Positions 34,401-46,249 are shown, counted from the first letter of the stretch. The stretch: DNA of 64,000 nt from Branchiostoma floridae (GCF_000003815.2 NC_049982.1:33075746-33139745), one strand, 5' to 3'. Numbers and translations: made by a program. Notes: generated from the letters alone by a model not told the origin.

Positions 34401-37400
34401 CTTGTTCAAACAGAGCTGTAGAAATGGTATTACATTGTGCTCACCTCTAGGATTGTGTATTTTTCTACATTGTTTAGGAAGAGTCAGGAAAATTTCGTAC
34501 TCGTAGCTTTTAAGGCTTAGCAGCATCACTCTTCCAGTCAGCATTGTCTGTGTGAAAATTCTTGAATTAATGTCTTACTGTCTTACTCTGCAAGACAGTG
34601 GTCCACTTTGCTACAAGGGAACACTGTATTTGGTCGATCTGGTCCAATACAGTACTGGCACGGTAAAATCCGATTTTAAACAATGCTAAATGCCAAATTT
34701 ACCCTGATTTCTGTCTTGTCAAGTTTGAATGTCCACTGTAAATTTACATGGTAAAAGAGGACCAGTGGTGTCCTATGGACATGGTTGAAACATTTACTGT
34801 AATTCACTTTGTCTTCTCGGTACCAAACTTTCACGATCTGAGAAAATTTAACTTGTTCTCGGAACTAAATGTTCACTGTTGCGGCAAGTGCACATAAAAA
34901 AAGTCTGTGAATTATTTCTTATCAGTAATGATAAATTCACGTTACAGTCATCACCGTGAAAACCGTGAACATAACAGTACATTGAAAAACAGGAATTACA
35001 GTATGTAGTACAGTAGCAATTACTTTGGAAAGTGTACAATATTTGCAGTGTCATGCATTCGTGGCGGAGTGGCACCTCTGTCCTGGGATGGAAATGAACT
35101 TTTGGATATTTCTCCCCATCTGTTTATTAGGGCATGAAAAGGCTTTTATAATATCAAAATGAGGGATTTAACAGCAACGATAATAACACAGGCTTTAAAA
35201 TTCCAATTGAATTGAATTGTGCCTTTTCCTTACTTCCTTACCAATTTCCAAGGCTAAGGATAACTAGTAAGTGGTAAAAAGGGTACTGATCCATTCTATA
35301 ACATGATTGTTGGCAGACATATCTGTAGAAGAGTTATGTATGTCAGCTCTATCAGTTTATGAAGTTTTGGTGCCAATCTGTTTCCTTATAAGTCAGAAAC
35401 TTGAAAGGATTGGTCTCTTAAAAAGTATGTTGTTCTTGGCAGTCGGTCCTACTGCTTGCTGATTGGTCCTCTGGACAGGTCTCTGGAGTGCCAAAGGTCA
35501 CAGAGAGTTCATGACCAGACAATTGCCCCCACCCTTCCTGATACAAACATGTTCTGTAAACAATCTTCTTTATGGGCATTCCAGGCTATATATCCTACCA
35601 GCTTCCCAGATTGTATCTTTGGTATCAGGTTTTATTGACAACATCTGAATCCACAACTGCTGCTAAATTCAGACCAATCCAATCCTGAGTTGACCCCTGG
35701 AAACCCCACTTCTAAGACTGTTTACTGTATGGATACAAGTCTTGCAGTTAGTTTGAAGTAACACAATAAGATGTGGGAGCAAGGATGAACATGGATGTCC
35801 AGGCAGCTAAGATCATGAGAACTTCATTTTGAGAAGTGTAGTGCAGAAGAAAAGTGAGTTCAAAGAAAAGAAGTTTGTATCAGACCTGAGTCAGCTTACA
35901 AATGTGCCCTATGTTAGTACGTAGCAGAGATTCTCATAGATATTTTACCATGATCAATATTTCTGGAAGGAGGCCATATATTATTTATCGTTTGAGGACC
36001 AAGTCTTCCAGCCTTGGTCACCTCTGGTATGACCTCACCCCAGCCCTGTAATCTGTAGCACCACTCAGGCCAGTGTGAAAAGCTTGAAGTAAAAGGTCCA
36101 GATACTGTAAATGCAGAAAGCTTTGCGATGGTTTAATGTTTGCAGTTTTTGCAGTGACCACTTCACCATGAACTTAAAACCACCGCGAACACTTCTCCAT
36201 GGCAGTAAGAGACTACAGTACAGTGCATGCTGCTACCTCGAACATGCAACCACCGCAAAAAGTCCTTTTTCCGGAACCGAAAAATTAAATCCCCACGAAA
36301 TTAAATGCATTTACAGTACTGCAGATGTCTGGGACCATGGAAGAACCCCATGGAGCAGGTCATCCTTGGGGTGGTGTTTTCCCCTCCTGTCTAGATGTAC
36401 TGTTGGAACTGATAAGGGACTGGTCGATATTTAGCGGGGGGGGAGGGCCGGTCGTCAGAGGGTCGGGTCAAAATTTTTTTCCTAGGCCCTCCCCCCCGGT
36501 CAAATTTTTTTTCCTAGGCCCTCCCCCCAAGTCAAAATATTTTTCCTAGGCCCTCCCCCCTCCTATCAAATTTGAAAAATATTCAAGACGCAATTAAATC
36601 ACCGCGCTCCCGCTTGGAAATATCCTTTACGCCATACTGATGATACTGGTTTTCCGTTTTTAGGCGAAGCAGATCTCTTACCCCTAGCAAAAAAGGGAAA
36701 TTGAATGGCTCGGAGCCCATAAATATATTCTTTATGGAGGTTACTTTATTCTTTTGATATTCATAAATGATGCCACTGACTCTACGTACCCACTGAACAA
36801 CACCGCAAAAGTATTTTGTACCTGGATTTCTAGTAGATTTGCGCCGCTTCGCGGCGCGCGCCCCGCCCCTTTACTAAAACGCATTGCAAGCTCGTGGGGT
36901 CTGGAGCAGCTTGTCGGAGACTATTTTCAATGTACATACCTTTGGGACTTGATGGTTCTGTGGTGGTAATAACTGACTGTGACTCGGGGGGAAATGCCAA
37001 CAAAAACGTCAGAACGATGCGACTAACCAAAACTGTAGTGGGGAGGGGGGCGCCGAAGCGTACTGAGGACGATTTTCCCACGGCGAGCCGGGGTCGACCG
37101 GTCGCCTTCAGTCTCTACCTCTCCCGGCGGGCGTTAGAACGCAGACTTCTACTCGGGAGATCTTTTAAAAATGCCACGCTTTTTGTATATCCATTTTGTC
37201 GGTCAAAAATGACGGAATGGGCCTGCACATAGAAGGAATATTGCGATGATTTGAAAAAAAATATTTACGTTTTGCCCGCACGATGTTGCAGCAACATGTT
37301 ATCTTTATGTCTGTATTGTGTCACTATTATTGATGAAGGCGCGTAAGAAAAGTTCTAAATCAAAAGGCCATTTGTACTGGTGTTCTAGGTGTACTGGCAC

Positions 37401-40400
37401 ATGAACAAGCATGACAAAGGATTATGATACTATTTATTCGGTAACATTCACTTTTATTCACGATTCTAATTTGCAATGCCTGCAAACTCCGATCGGAATC
37501 ACCCGGATCCTGTACGATTTAAAAAGCATTTTGACTGGAATTTATGTATTTTTTGACACGTTAGTTCAGATTCTTTTCTCAGTAGCTGTGTCTGTATCAC
37601 AGGCCTCGTGAACTGTCAAGCTTCCGATTTTCATAGTTTTAAAACTATCGACAAAGGAATCGTTTAAGGATGTTTTCCTCCTGGTGCAAACTGTAAACAC
37701 ACGTCACACACCACTCGTCTCCGGTGTGACAAATGCACTGCCGCCTCTTGCGCCATTTTTCTTGGATTTGAGAGGCTCGAGCCGTCCTCCGCGGCTCCGA
37801 CATCATTTCCTCGCGATCTTTGCCAGCCCTGACTCCACCGCTGCCCCTTCTCCCTGTTCCTCAACACTTGTAGTAGAAGCAATAGTTTCCGCGTCGTCCA
37901 CTTCTTCTTGACAAGTCGACGCCTTGGCGAGATACTTGTGTATGTTGTCCAGTGCCAAACATTGCAGTTTCCCGGGTTATTCCCATAGTTTCGCGCCTTT
38001 TTGGCGCCGCTGTGGGCTGTGATTGGTCGCAAGTTAATTCGATTTACGCATAAAGTGGTACGCCCTGTCCAATCGGTACATCTGAAGACTGCAGCCAAGG
38101 CTGTTGCCATGGTAACGACACGTACAACATGGGAATCGGCTTGCACACGTCTTGTACTGCGTGCGGTTGATAATTATGATAGTTCCCAAGCCGAGCACTC
38201 GCTGCTAGCTGTACAGGTTATAACAAGGACGTTGTGTAAGATTTTATAATATAGTAGTGGGGAAAGAGATGTCCTGTCTGCAAAATTTCAGGTTGCGCAG
38301 TGGGTTTAAAATCACGTTGCGCCAAGCAAAATATTCCAAGCCCTCACGATGTGCCAAGCCCTGTGACAGTCGTCTTTTTTTCCTTCTAAGCAAATTGAAC
38401 ATTGTCGACAAAGATTTTGATCTCCAAACACACCTATTTGCTGACGATGTACAGCGAGAGAAAGCGAACATGAAACGAGGAAAGCCGAATTCACAAGTCT
38501 CACCGGCCGTTTCACAGACGGCACTTTGTCACAGGTCATCTTCCAGAGCGGAGCGTTCCAAATTATGAAAGAAAATAGAAAATACGCATTTTCACGTAAT
38601 TTTTTTGCGGTAAAATATGAGGAAAAATACCGACACGTGTTGGTGCGCAGATGTTGACTAGACATGCAAGTACGCTAAATTTTGTCACCGTGACTGAATG
38701 GTAGCATTGCAAACCGGAAGCAACGTTACATTTTACGTCGCATTTTGATAACTTTATCGGCTTCATGCCTTTGCCGCGCCAGCTTCATAAGAAAGGAAAA
38801 CAAATTTGACTGATATTTTCTCCGCCCACCTCTATTAATACAAGCGTTAAAACGGAAAATGAACACTGTAACATCAATATTTTCACAACGTTGTAGCGGT
38901 GTTAAACAGAGATAGAGTCAAAGGCGCGGCAGTGAAATATTACTGAGCGAATTTTCAGCATGTGGAGCGGGGAGCCACCGGCCTTTTTTTTTACCATGCC
39001 GAGCGCCGAACTCGGGCGCGAGGCGTCTCAAGCTTGTGGAGACCCGGGGAAATTTTGAAATCTTGACCCTCTGAAACGCCAATTTCCGGCATTTTGAGGG
39101 ACAAATTATGCTGGTAGTCCGATCAAAAATTTTTCCTAGGCCCTCCCCCCAGCTCAAAATTTTTTTCCTAGGCCCTCCCCCCGGCTCAAATATTTTTTCC
39201 TAGGCCCTCCCCCCTCTGACGACCGGCCCTCCCCCCCCGCTAAATATCGACCAGTCCCTAAGGGCAGGGCTAGGGAGGACCACACCGTTTTATGGGCCAT
39301 CTGGGGAGGCCTACTCCAGCAGTTCATACAGAGGTCACGGGTGGCAGGGTAGTTCATAGCCACTTTCTATAATCTGTACCTTTTCCTGGTATACAACTGA
39401 CAACAAGCGTAAGCTCTTCAAAACAAGTCAGCTGATTAAGGTAATGACATTGGGAGAATGTCTGCCTGGCTGTGTGAGTGAGTGAAATGGGTCCAAAGAA
39501 CACCATGCTGACTTGATTAAGTGGCCAGATTTGCTGGCTGTGAGGTACACATTCGTCTTTCCCAGTGTGTTTACATCCCATGGTCTGTGCTGGCTGGGCC
39601 AGGATGCCCTGGCTACCACCCCAGGAAATTGATGTTGTGCCAACATGGAACATTACAGCATGTCATGTACCACATTAATCAGGGCTGGGATGCCATGCCT
39701 TCACACTACCACTGGTTTTAGGTTACTATTTAGAGGAAGCTGGCAATCAAGTGAAGGGTTATCAACAGTGATACCATGCATGCACCCAGTCCCAGTTTGA
39801 CATGTTGGTATTAGATTGACCCAGACCTGACAGTTTACCCCTTGGCTCACATATCTTGCTCAGTGAGGAGTAGATTAGGGTCCAGGCATGAAATAGTTAT
39901 CAGCAATGTGGTCTGACTTGATCCAAGGACCCAACAACTTGAACAAGGCCAGAATTCTTTTTTACTGTGCCGAGTTTTATAGATTTTGGAGCAGCCACCA
40001 AAACAGCAAGGCAATTTTGTAGATCAGCATCTGTCTTTATAATTGCTGTAATCTGTGGCTATTCTCACTGAAAAACTGAAAATCCCTATTTTGCACATTT
40101 CAGTGAAGCCTGGTATCCAAACCCCAGCCCGATCTCAAGTATCTATCGTGCCACGCGAAAGATATTTGAGGTTGGGGTATGGTATCCAGGCTTCACTGAA
40201 ATGTGCAAAATAGGGATTTTCAGTTGAAAAATAATACAGCTCTAATTGCTTTAGAAAGCCAAAAATGATTGGCTTTGTATTGCAGACAGGTAACAATTAT
40301 GTTACCTTTGACTTCAAGTGACTTTATTCAGATCCACTTTTAGCTATTACCAATAATATTTCTCACAACTAAACAGGACACTTTACTCTTTTTTCTTCAA

Positions 40401-43400
40401 AATGGGTTACAGTGTTGTCTCCATCATTTAGGTATAAAAGGTTGTACCCAGGAACATTTAAAAGATGGACAGCTTTTTTGGCACAAGGGTTAAATAGATG
40501 ATGAATCAAGCGTCCAACATAGCAACGTTTGTTATAGTAATTTTTGTACGTTTTTTTGTCAAGCAATGTGGGCTACAAGTAGCAGTCAACAATCCTTTCT
40601 TGTCTCTTGAGAAAGCCAGAAAAACTCAAAAGCATCACAAAAACGGCAATTTCTAGTCATATACGTGGTAGGTAATATAACCAATGCAGGTTGTAACCGT
40701 CTTTATACCCGTGTACAATGAGTTGTTTCATTGTCAAGAAAGAAAGAAAAGAAAGGAAGAAAGACAGTATTTTGCACAAGGACAGCTTGGCAGGCTGTGT
40801 ACCAGTACTCCCAGGTTGGTTGTACCAAGTATGTGCCAATAGCGCTCAAAACAGAAAATGCCAGGATTTTGAGTGTTTTAAACTGTTACTGCCAACCCAT
40901 CCACCGAGTTGATGGGAGAGACATGTCCAGACTGCATGTACAGGGGCGGCTGAGTGTGAAAAAGACAAAATACATAGCTGAGACCCTGTCCCCATCTTCT
41001 GTCTTGGAATATTACTTTATATAGTGGCATGAGTCCCGATCTCTGGCTGGGATGTTCATTTAGCTGGAGTTAAATGACAAGGAAATCCATGCTGCCCTGG
41101 GTCTGAACCATGTCCAGCCCACATTCTCCTGCTGTTCAAAGCATACCTCTCCCTGTGTGTGTCCACATGTGCAGCCTCCATAGCCATTTGTTATGTTTTA
41201 TTGCAGGACAGTGACAGGGCATTCAGAACGCTCACAAAGATGACTGTAGGAAATACAACTTAGTTACATGCTAATGTTTCATGGGGTGTACTCTTTCTTG
41301 TTGTGAATTATAATGTAGAAATACTGTATATTAGCAATATGAAGAAATACAGTCTGTTTGTACCATAGATGGTTTTGGCCACGTAGCAGGGTCTGCACGC
41401 CATTTTCCATTAAGTGTTATGATCCATTTTAATTCCTTGTTAATCATTGCCTGTCCTTCAACATTAAGTATTATCGGGATGTTATTCGTGAAGTGTTATT
41501 TGCCGTTTTAATTCTATGTTAAGCGTTATTTGCTGGTCCGATGTCACCCTTAAGTGTTAACAAGAAATTCTTCATAACCTGTCACACTCACAAAGTCAAA
41601 TGCCAGATAGAGCCCCTGAAATTGCAGGAAATGGGGGTCCAGATTTCAAATTTCTCAAAACCTCCCGGCATATGTTACGGAAACGTCACCCTCAAAAACC
41701 TTTTCACATTTCAGTGTCTTAGTTTCAGGCAAAATGTGCTTCTTGAATGTAGTAAATGATGTTTCAGATGGTCAAGACTTCCTCGGACCTACCTTGCAAC
41801 GGCTTACGTCTTTGGCACTCCCTACTACATGACAAAAATATGTTGGTGCCACGGGTCGCCCTTACAAAACTTTTTTCTCTAATAGAATATCATTTTGATA
41901 TAGCTTAGTCTGCAAGCAGCATTTTTTCCTCAAAGTGCATAAATGACATTTCAGAGGGTCCAGCTTTCAAAATTTCTTTGGACTTTTTAGCTTTTAATTA
42001 AACCATGTATAATTTCAATGGAAAAGTGTAGTACTTAAGCAAAATTTACTGGCAGACCCCCTATGATTGTTGCACCTTCCGCGCTCCACATTCTGAAAAT
42101 TTTGTCAACAATACTTTGCTACTTATGTCTGATACTCTAATTGCATTTAAGTTTGCGGGAATTTACGTTTGCGGGAATTGGATTTTGCGGTGGCAGGAAA
42201 AAGAACTTTTCGCTGTGTTTTCAAGTTCGCTGTAGCACCATGCACTGTAGTCTCTTACTGCCTTGGAAAAATGTTCGCGGTGGTTTTAAGTTTGCTGTGA
42301 AGCGGCGGAAACCGCTAACATTTAACCACCGTGACAGTTTCTGCATTTACAGTAATCCACTTCCTTTGCTGGTGATGATTCCAGGCCCTCCACCCGTTAG
42401 CATGAAAAGTGATTAGGAGAGTCATGATGTCAAGGTTTGGAAAGAAAAACTACGGTATGTTGTGATTGCCTTTAAAAGTGCAGGAACATATAAAACATTT
42501 CTTTTCATGCATACAAAGGATTATCCACTGATATCTGTATTTTGTTGTGTGTACAGGAAAGGGACGAGCCCAGGCACCAAAGCGCAAGCGGGCAGCCAGT
42601 TCAGCCACCATCGAAGATGGCTCCAGTGCAAACAAGAAACGTGCCCGGCAATCCTCTGCATCGGAGAAGATTTCATCCAAAGCCAGAGTTCCAGATGAGT
42701 CTCGAAATGTGCCCCCCTCCCCCTCTGCTCCCTTCCCCACCCCATCCACTCACAGTACACTGACTAGTCTGCTGCAGTCCCCTCCAACCAGCCCAACGGT
42801 GTCAGCTGCTGCAGGTGTCACAGCACCTGCGGGGCCAGGTCTGGTCTCCGCACCCTCCGCTACCAAGTCTCTGTCTCAACTACAGCAGCAGTCTCTGTCA
42901 CAAATGGGTCTTCCCAAAAATGCCTCTCACAGCAGCATCTTACAGGGACTTAGTTTACAGGCCCAGCAGCACATGGGTGGGGCTGGGGCTGCTGCAGCAT
43001 CAGCACTGTCCCTCAGTGGGCTGACCTCCCCTCTCAGCCACAGTGAGCACAGTCCAACAGCACAAGGGATGCTGCTCACCACAAACCAGCTGTCACTGTC
43101 AAAGGGAGATGTATCCCAGGAAGGATCACAACCCACCGTTTCCACTTCCACCTGCTCATTTTCAGTGTCCACTGTCTCTGGTACAATGCCACCAGTCGTT
43201 AGCACAGCAGTGGACAATCACCCCGTCGCAACCTCGTCTGCAACCATAGCCAGCATGTCACAGATCCAGCAGCTGCTGTCTGGCATGCAGAAAGCCCCAC
43301 AGAAGGCAGGTGCCCTCACCCTAGCACTCTCCTCCACTTCTACAACTTCATCTTCCATAGCCAGTCTGCTGACTGCTCCGAAAGGCACTGTAGCCGCCCT

Positions 43401-44104
43401 GAGTCAACAGAGCACCCCCCAGGCTGCCGGCACCCTACGCCAGAGCCCCAAATCAGCCTTTGTGGCCATGCAGCAGCGAGCAGGCATGGATGTGGACGTC
43501 AGCGACCCCACCAAAATCGAGGTGATTCAGAAGCTCCAGTTCCACGACTTCCCCCTGACCACCGGCAGCCTGACCTCCGCAACAAGCTCCGTCACACAGG
43601 CCAAGATTCTGAAGAGTCTGGACCTGGGAAAGCTGCCTATTCTGTCCGAATTCACCAAATCGTCTGAGAANNNNNNNNNNNNNNNNNNNNNNNNNNNNNN
43701 NNNNNNNNNNNNNNNNNNNNNNNNNNNNNNNNNNNNNNNNNNNNNNNNNNNNNNNNNNNNNNNNNNNNNNAGCAACGTACTCTCTTGGTCGGCTTGGGGC
43801 AGTGTCGTCGACGTCGTATAGTCAAGAGGCGGCGGTGCAGGGTTCGGACAGACCTCATCCCAGCGTGGCAGACTCCGCTGCCGAGTGCGATATTGCAGAC
43901 ACTGCCCGCAGCATCGCCCTGGGTAGGATCCCTACAGTGGACCCCTCTGATGGTCAGCAGCCCTGCCCTTCCCCTGTAGCTACAGCAGCACCAGACAGCA
44001 GCAGTCTATCCACTCACATGTACACCATGGACACGGCAGGAACAGGTATGGTACAGGGCAACGGCAGAGGACGCAGGGGGAAAAATGGCAAAAGCTTTCA
44101 ATAG
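25498..44104 (+). CDS. KANSL3: KAT8 regulatory NSL complex subunit 3 (KANSL3)
   Basis: Exons: 25498-25736, 26273-26443, 27818-27908, 28360-28443, 28747-28848, 29921-30049, 30845-31063, 31790-31861, 32279-32353, 32816-33037, 33637-34074 (or another donor copy), 34202 to about 34385, 42557-43670, gap, then 43772-44104. Every junction up to the gap is GT-AG and in phase. The protein follows vertebrate KANSL3 closely: [18 protein letters not shown] near the start, [10 protein letters not shown], then an alpha/beta-hydrolase fold with nucleophile elbow GWSVGG in exon 8, and exon 10 with [17 protein letters not shown] and [12 protein letters not shown]. The C-terminal half is Ser/Thr/Gln-rich and disordered. 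KANSL3 is a scaffold of the nuclear NSL complex with the acetyltransferase KAT8/MOF, which acetylates histone H4. The last exon is broken by 100 N; the flanking frames differ, so the gap length is nominal. Confidence 0.93.
26476..26663. mobile_element. MITE, TACTGTAAATGCAGAAA family (copy 1)
   Basis: TACTGTAAATGCAGAAACTTTCGCGG at the left faces TACATTTACAGTA at the right, with runs of 'ccgcgaa' and 'ttcgcgg' inside. It lies in KANSL3 intron 2. Confidence 0.7.
29371..29920 (+). repeat. 57-bp minisatellite carrying ten copies of a 3' splice acceptor
   Basis: The unit begins GTTCCAGGCTTGGTAGATAA, and GTTCCAGGC starts recur every 57 bp at 29408, 29465, 29522, 29579, 29636, 29693, 29750, 29807, 29864 and 29921, the last being exon 6 of KANSL3. 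Each unit ends with a polypyrimidine tract and TGTAG, the acceptor of that exon. A partial unit precedes the first. In the sense frame each unit is 19 codons ending in TAG, so an upstream acceptor would run into a stop. The antisense frame is open for 267 codons purely as a by-product. Confidence 0.9.
32561..32587 (+). promoter_or_regulatory. Three nuclear-receptor half-sites (DR5 plus DR4)
   Basis: GGGTCA, five bases, AGGTCA, four bases, AGTTCA, all on the plus strand inside a KANSL3 intron. The sequence just upstream belongs to a repeat found at 2.9 kb, so the sites may have come with a mobile sequence. Confidence 0.35.
33125..33463. mobile_element. MITE, CAGGGCTCGAAAT family (copy 3)
   Basis: Starts CAGGGCTCGAAATACC and ends GTATTTCGAGTCCTG, with an exact 5-bp duplication AATGT at 33,120-33,124 and 33,464-33,468. 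It lies in the KANSL3 intron before exon 11. Confidence 0.85.
33778..34152 (+). repeat. 75-bp coding minisatellite carrying copies of a 5' splice donor
   Basis: The unit AGTACAGAGCTGGGCACCAC... recurs exactly every 75 bp, at 33778, 33853, 33928, 34003 and 34078. It encodes a 25-residue repeat ([18 protein letters not shown] then SNSSEVS). The junction AGTGAG|GTGAGT, a strong donor, ends each of the first four copies (after 33849, 33924, 33999 and 34074). The fifth copy diverges after 'cagacacc' and ends with a weaker donor GAA|GTGAGG at 34,152. All are in phase 0 with the next exon at 34,202. Confidence 0.9.
36103..36318. mobile_element. MITE, TACTGTAAATGCAGAAA family (copy 2)
   Basis: Left end TACTGTAAATGCAGAAAGC, right end GCATTTACAGTA. 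The interior keeps 'ttaaaaccaccgcgaa' and 'ccatggcagtaagag' as in copy 1. Confidence 0.7.
36416..39258. mobile_element. PIF/Harbinger-type element, 2.84 kb
   Basis: Ends GGGACTGGTCGATATTTAGC and GCTAAATATCGACCAGTCCC are perfect inverted repeats, flanked by TAA at 36,413-36,415 and 39,259-39,261. Both ends carry subterminal 'cctaggccctcccccc' repeats, and a C-rich stretch with TCTGACGACCGGCCC follows. The interior has a minus-strand frame at 37,664-38,146 with no recognised transposase motif, so the element is probably non-autonomous or decayed. Confidence 0.85.
40076..40223. repeat. 148-bp foldback element
   Basis: CTGAAAATCCCTATTTTGCA and the following bases through 'cctggtatcc' reappear inverted at the right, ending GGGATTTTCAG, giving arms of about 50 bp around a 45-base loop. 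The inner AGCCTGGTATCC matches the element at 4.0 kb. Confidence 0.85.
42135..42354. mobile_element. MITE, TACTGTAAATGCAGAAA family (copy 3, inverted)
   Basis: Right end TTTCTGCATTTACAGTA is the inverted terminus of copies 1 and 2. The left end is diverged. The interior has 'gcggtggttttaagtttgc'. Confidence 0.65.
43671..43770. other. Assembly gap (100 N) in the last KANSL3 exon region
   Basis: Exactly 100 N, a nominal gap size. The open frame before it and the one after it are not in register, so either the real gap is of another length or it hides an intron. Confidence 0.95.
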
Positions 44105-44551
44105 ACGTAGACTTCAGATGAAGGCAGAGGTTGGTGTGGCATGGCATCAGGACAACTATTCCTTTGCTTTGAAATGCTTAACACTGCAAGAAAGACAAAA
44201 TACCTTCTGTTGAAGCAATTTAAGAGAGTAAGGGCAGTCTAGGTACTTCAGTAAAGGTGTCAATCATCTCACAAGGACTGAGCAAAAGAAGAACTGTCAT
44301 TACTCAAAGAGCCTCTCCCGCAGCAAATAGTACTAGTAGTGGACAACCTCAAGCCAACCATACACACTTTATATGCCACATCTTCAGAAAAGACTCGGCT
44401 GCATAGTGTGTTTTTTCCATGGTCAGAGTTTAGATGACCCAAAATGTAATATTTTCTGGCTTTTATATGCCAGGGTCAAACTGCCCTAGGTGGCTTAACC
44501 ACATCTATCTGCAAGCATTCTTTAAAACTATCCAGAGAAGTTGTTGTGGTG

Positions 44552-45045
44552 ACCGCGTGGCGCAGTGGTAGCATGTTTGGATTTGCACCGAGAGGTTGCG
44601 GGTTCGAATCCGCCTACCGTGCCACCGATCTTGTGCCCTTGGGAAAGGCACTTTACACTACTTTCCTCACTTTACAGTTTACTCAAGTGAAAAATGAGTC
44701 GTCCCTCGGATAGGACGTTAAATGGAGGTCCCGTGTATGGGGAGAGTCATACCCCATGCACGTTAAAGAACCCCCACACGTGCGATGGTGCGGTGTGGAT
44801 GGAGCAAACCATTCTGTCTGGAGTTGGTGATTCACTACAAATCACCCGGGCGGAGGCCTGGCTAACCTTCGTGTCGTATCAGCCACACGGTGATTTACAT
44901 CATTCACCATGCCCCCGAGAGGAGATAGGCGCCGCCAGGGGACTAAAATGCCTATTGATACAGCACAACACTGATGTTGTGCTGCCCCTATGGCTGATTA
45001 ATCAACCTACGGCTGATTAAAAAGGCTATGGGACGAAAGAAAGAA
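44552..45045 (+). repeat. Full-length tRNA-derived SINE
   Basis: A tRNA-like head (GTGGCGCAGTGGTAGCATG as A box region, GGTTCGAATCC as B box) is followed by 'gatcttgtgcccttgggaaa', 'ccctcggataggacgttaaa', 'cacacgtgcgatggtgcggt' and an A-rich tail with AAAGAAAG. This is the reference copy for the family in this window. The arrangement resembles deuterostome Deu-domain SINEs. Confidence 0.8.
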
Positions 45046-45284
45046 GAGAAGTTGTCCCTACTGTACTTGGTGATAGCATGTACTTGGTGATAACATATGC
45101 AGACTTTCATGTAGTTTACTGCAGCTGTACTAAAAATGATGTCCTAAAACTGTGATGTGAAAATGAAACACTCCCTATCCATTGATATCTTGTGACATTG
45201 TTAGCCAGGACATGTGGTATTGTGTAAAATGTATATACATGTACATATATGTGCACTGGTATATAGGTAGTGCTATGAAAAGTC

Positions 45285-45384
45285 NNNNNNNNNNNNNNNN
45301 NNNNNNNNNNNNNNNNNNNNNNNNNNNNNNNNNNNNNNNNNNNNNNNNNNNNNNNNNNNNNNNNNNNNNNNNNNNNNNNNNNNN
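45285..45384. other. Assembly gap (100 N)
   Basis: Exactly 100 N between KANSL3 and CYP26. Confidence 0.95.
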
Positions 45385-45779
45385 CTGCAGTGTCTGAGTC
45401 AGCAAAGTGTTTATACTTCTGATCACTGAGGGAAGTGATATTTTTAAAGATATTTCAGGCAACAGTTATTCATTCAAACCCCTCCCAACCACCTCTATAA
45501 ATAGGCACAGTGCCCATCACTGTTTCTATCACCCATGGACCACACAGTAAGGTGCTAGTCCGCTGATGGTAGGGTGTGTTCAACTGCTATAGAAAACAGT
45601 ATGGATGGATCATCTGAACTGTTGAACCAGGGCAGGTAGAGAGAATTGCTCTTTTTTGCATATTATTATAAGTAAACCAAGATGTTTGTGCACTTTTTCA
45701 AAGTAACCGAAGACAAGTATGTGGTATGATGCTGTGTGTGTAGGGTGTGTAATTTTTATTTTCAGATTGTTAAAAGATG

Positions 45780-46015
45780 GGATGGTGTGGAGAAACTGCA
45801 AGGTGTTTGGACCAGAAGCCAGAGGTCTTGGGTTCATATCCTGTCATGCTACCGATCTTGTGCCCTTGGGAAAGACACATTGCACAACCTTCCTCACTTC
45901 AGCCAGGTGTAAAAATGTGTACCTCACTTCTGTTGGTTAAAGGTGGTGGGTTGGGCTCTCTCAATACCGTGCCCAAGACATGCCATCCCTGCGACCTTTA
46001 AAAGGCTATGGGACT
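45780..46015 (+). repeat. Diverged SINE copy
   Basis: 'ggtcttgggttcatatcc' is a degraded B box, followed by 'accgatcttgtgcccttggg' and 'aaaggctatggga' as in the copy at 44.6 kb. Confidence 0.65.
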
Positions 46016-46249
46016 ACCCTTAGTAGAATGTTAACATTGCCGCAAAATTCATAGGAGAAGTACCTAAAGTGCAAAACGTGTGCCATTCCAGTGTCTTCAG
46101 ATGCAATTTGGCAACAGGAAGATGCTTTTCAAAGCGGTTAGAAATGCCCATATTTTCCAGGGGAGCTTGCCCCCTGACCACCTTGCTTCTTTGACTCCCC
46201 GCCCCAGGATGAATGCCTTCTACAGTCTAGCCCCATGGGTATGATGTTC

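Larger units (their letters stand above)
34386..42556. other. Large KANSL3 intron (about 8.2 kb)
   Basis: Between exon 12 (ends CCAG|GTTGGT) and exon 13 (starts after TGTGTACAG). It holds a 2.84-kb Harbinger-type element, two MITEs of the TACTGTAAATGCAGAAA family, a foldback at 40.1 kb and, at 41,410-41,560, irregular repeats of a TTAAGTGTTAT-like motif. No independent gene is evident. Confidence 0.75.

Noticed and set aside
44555-44630. Possible tRNA gene with good A and B boxes
   Set aside because: The ends do not form an acceptor stem and the head continues into a SINE body seen elsewhere in the window, so it is tRNA-derived and not a tRNA gene.
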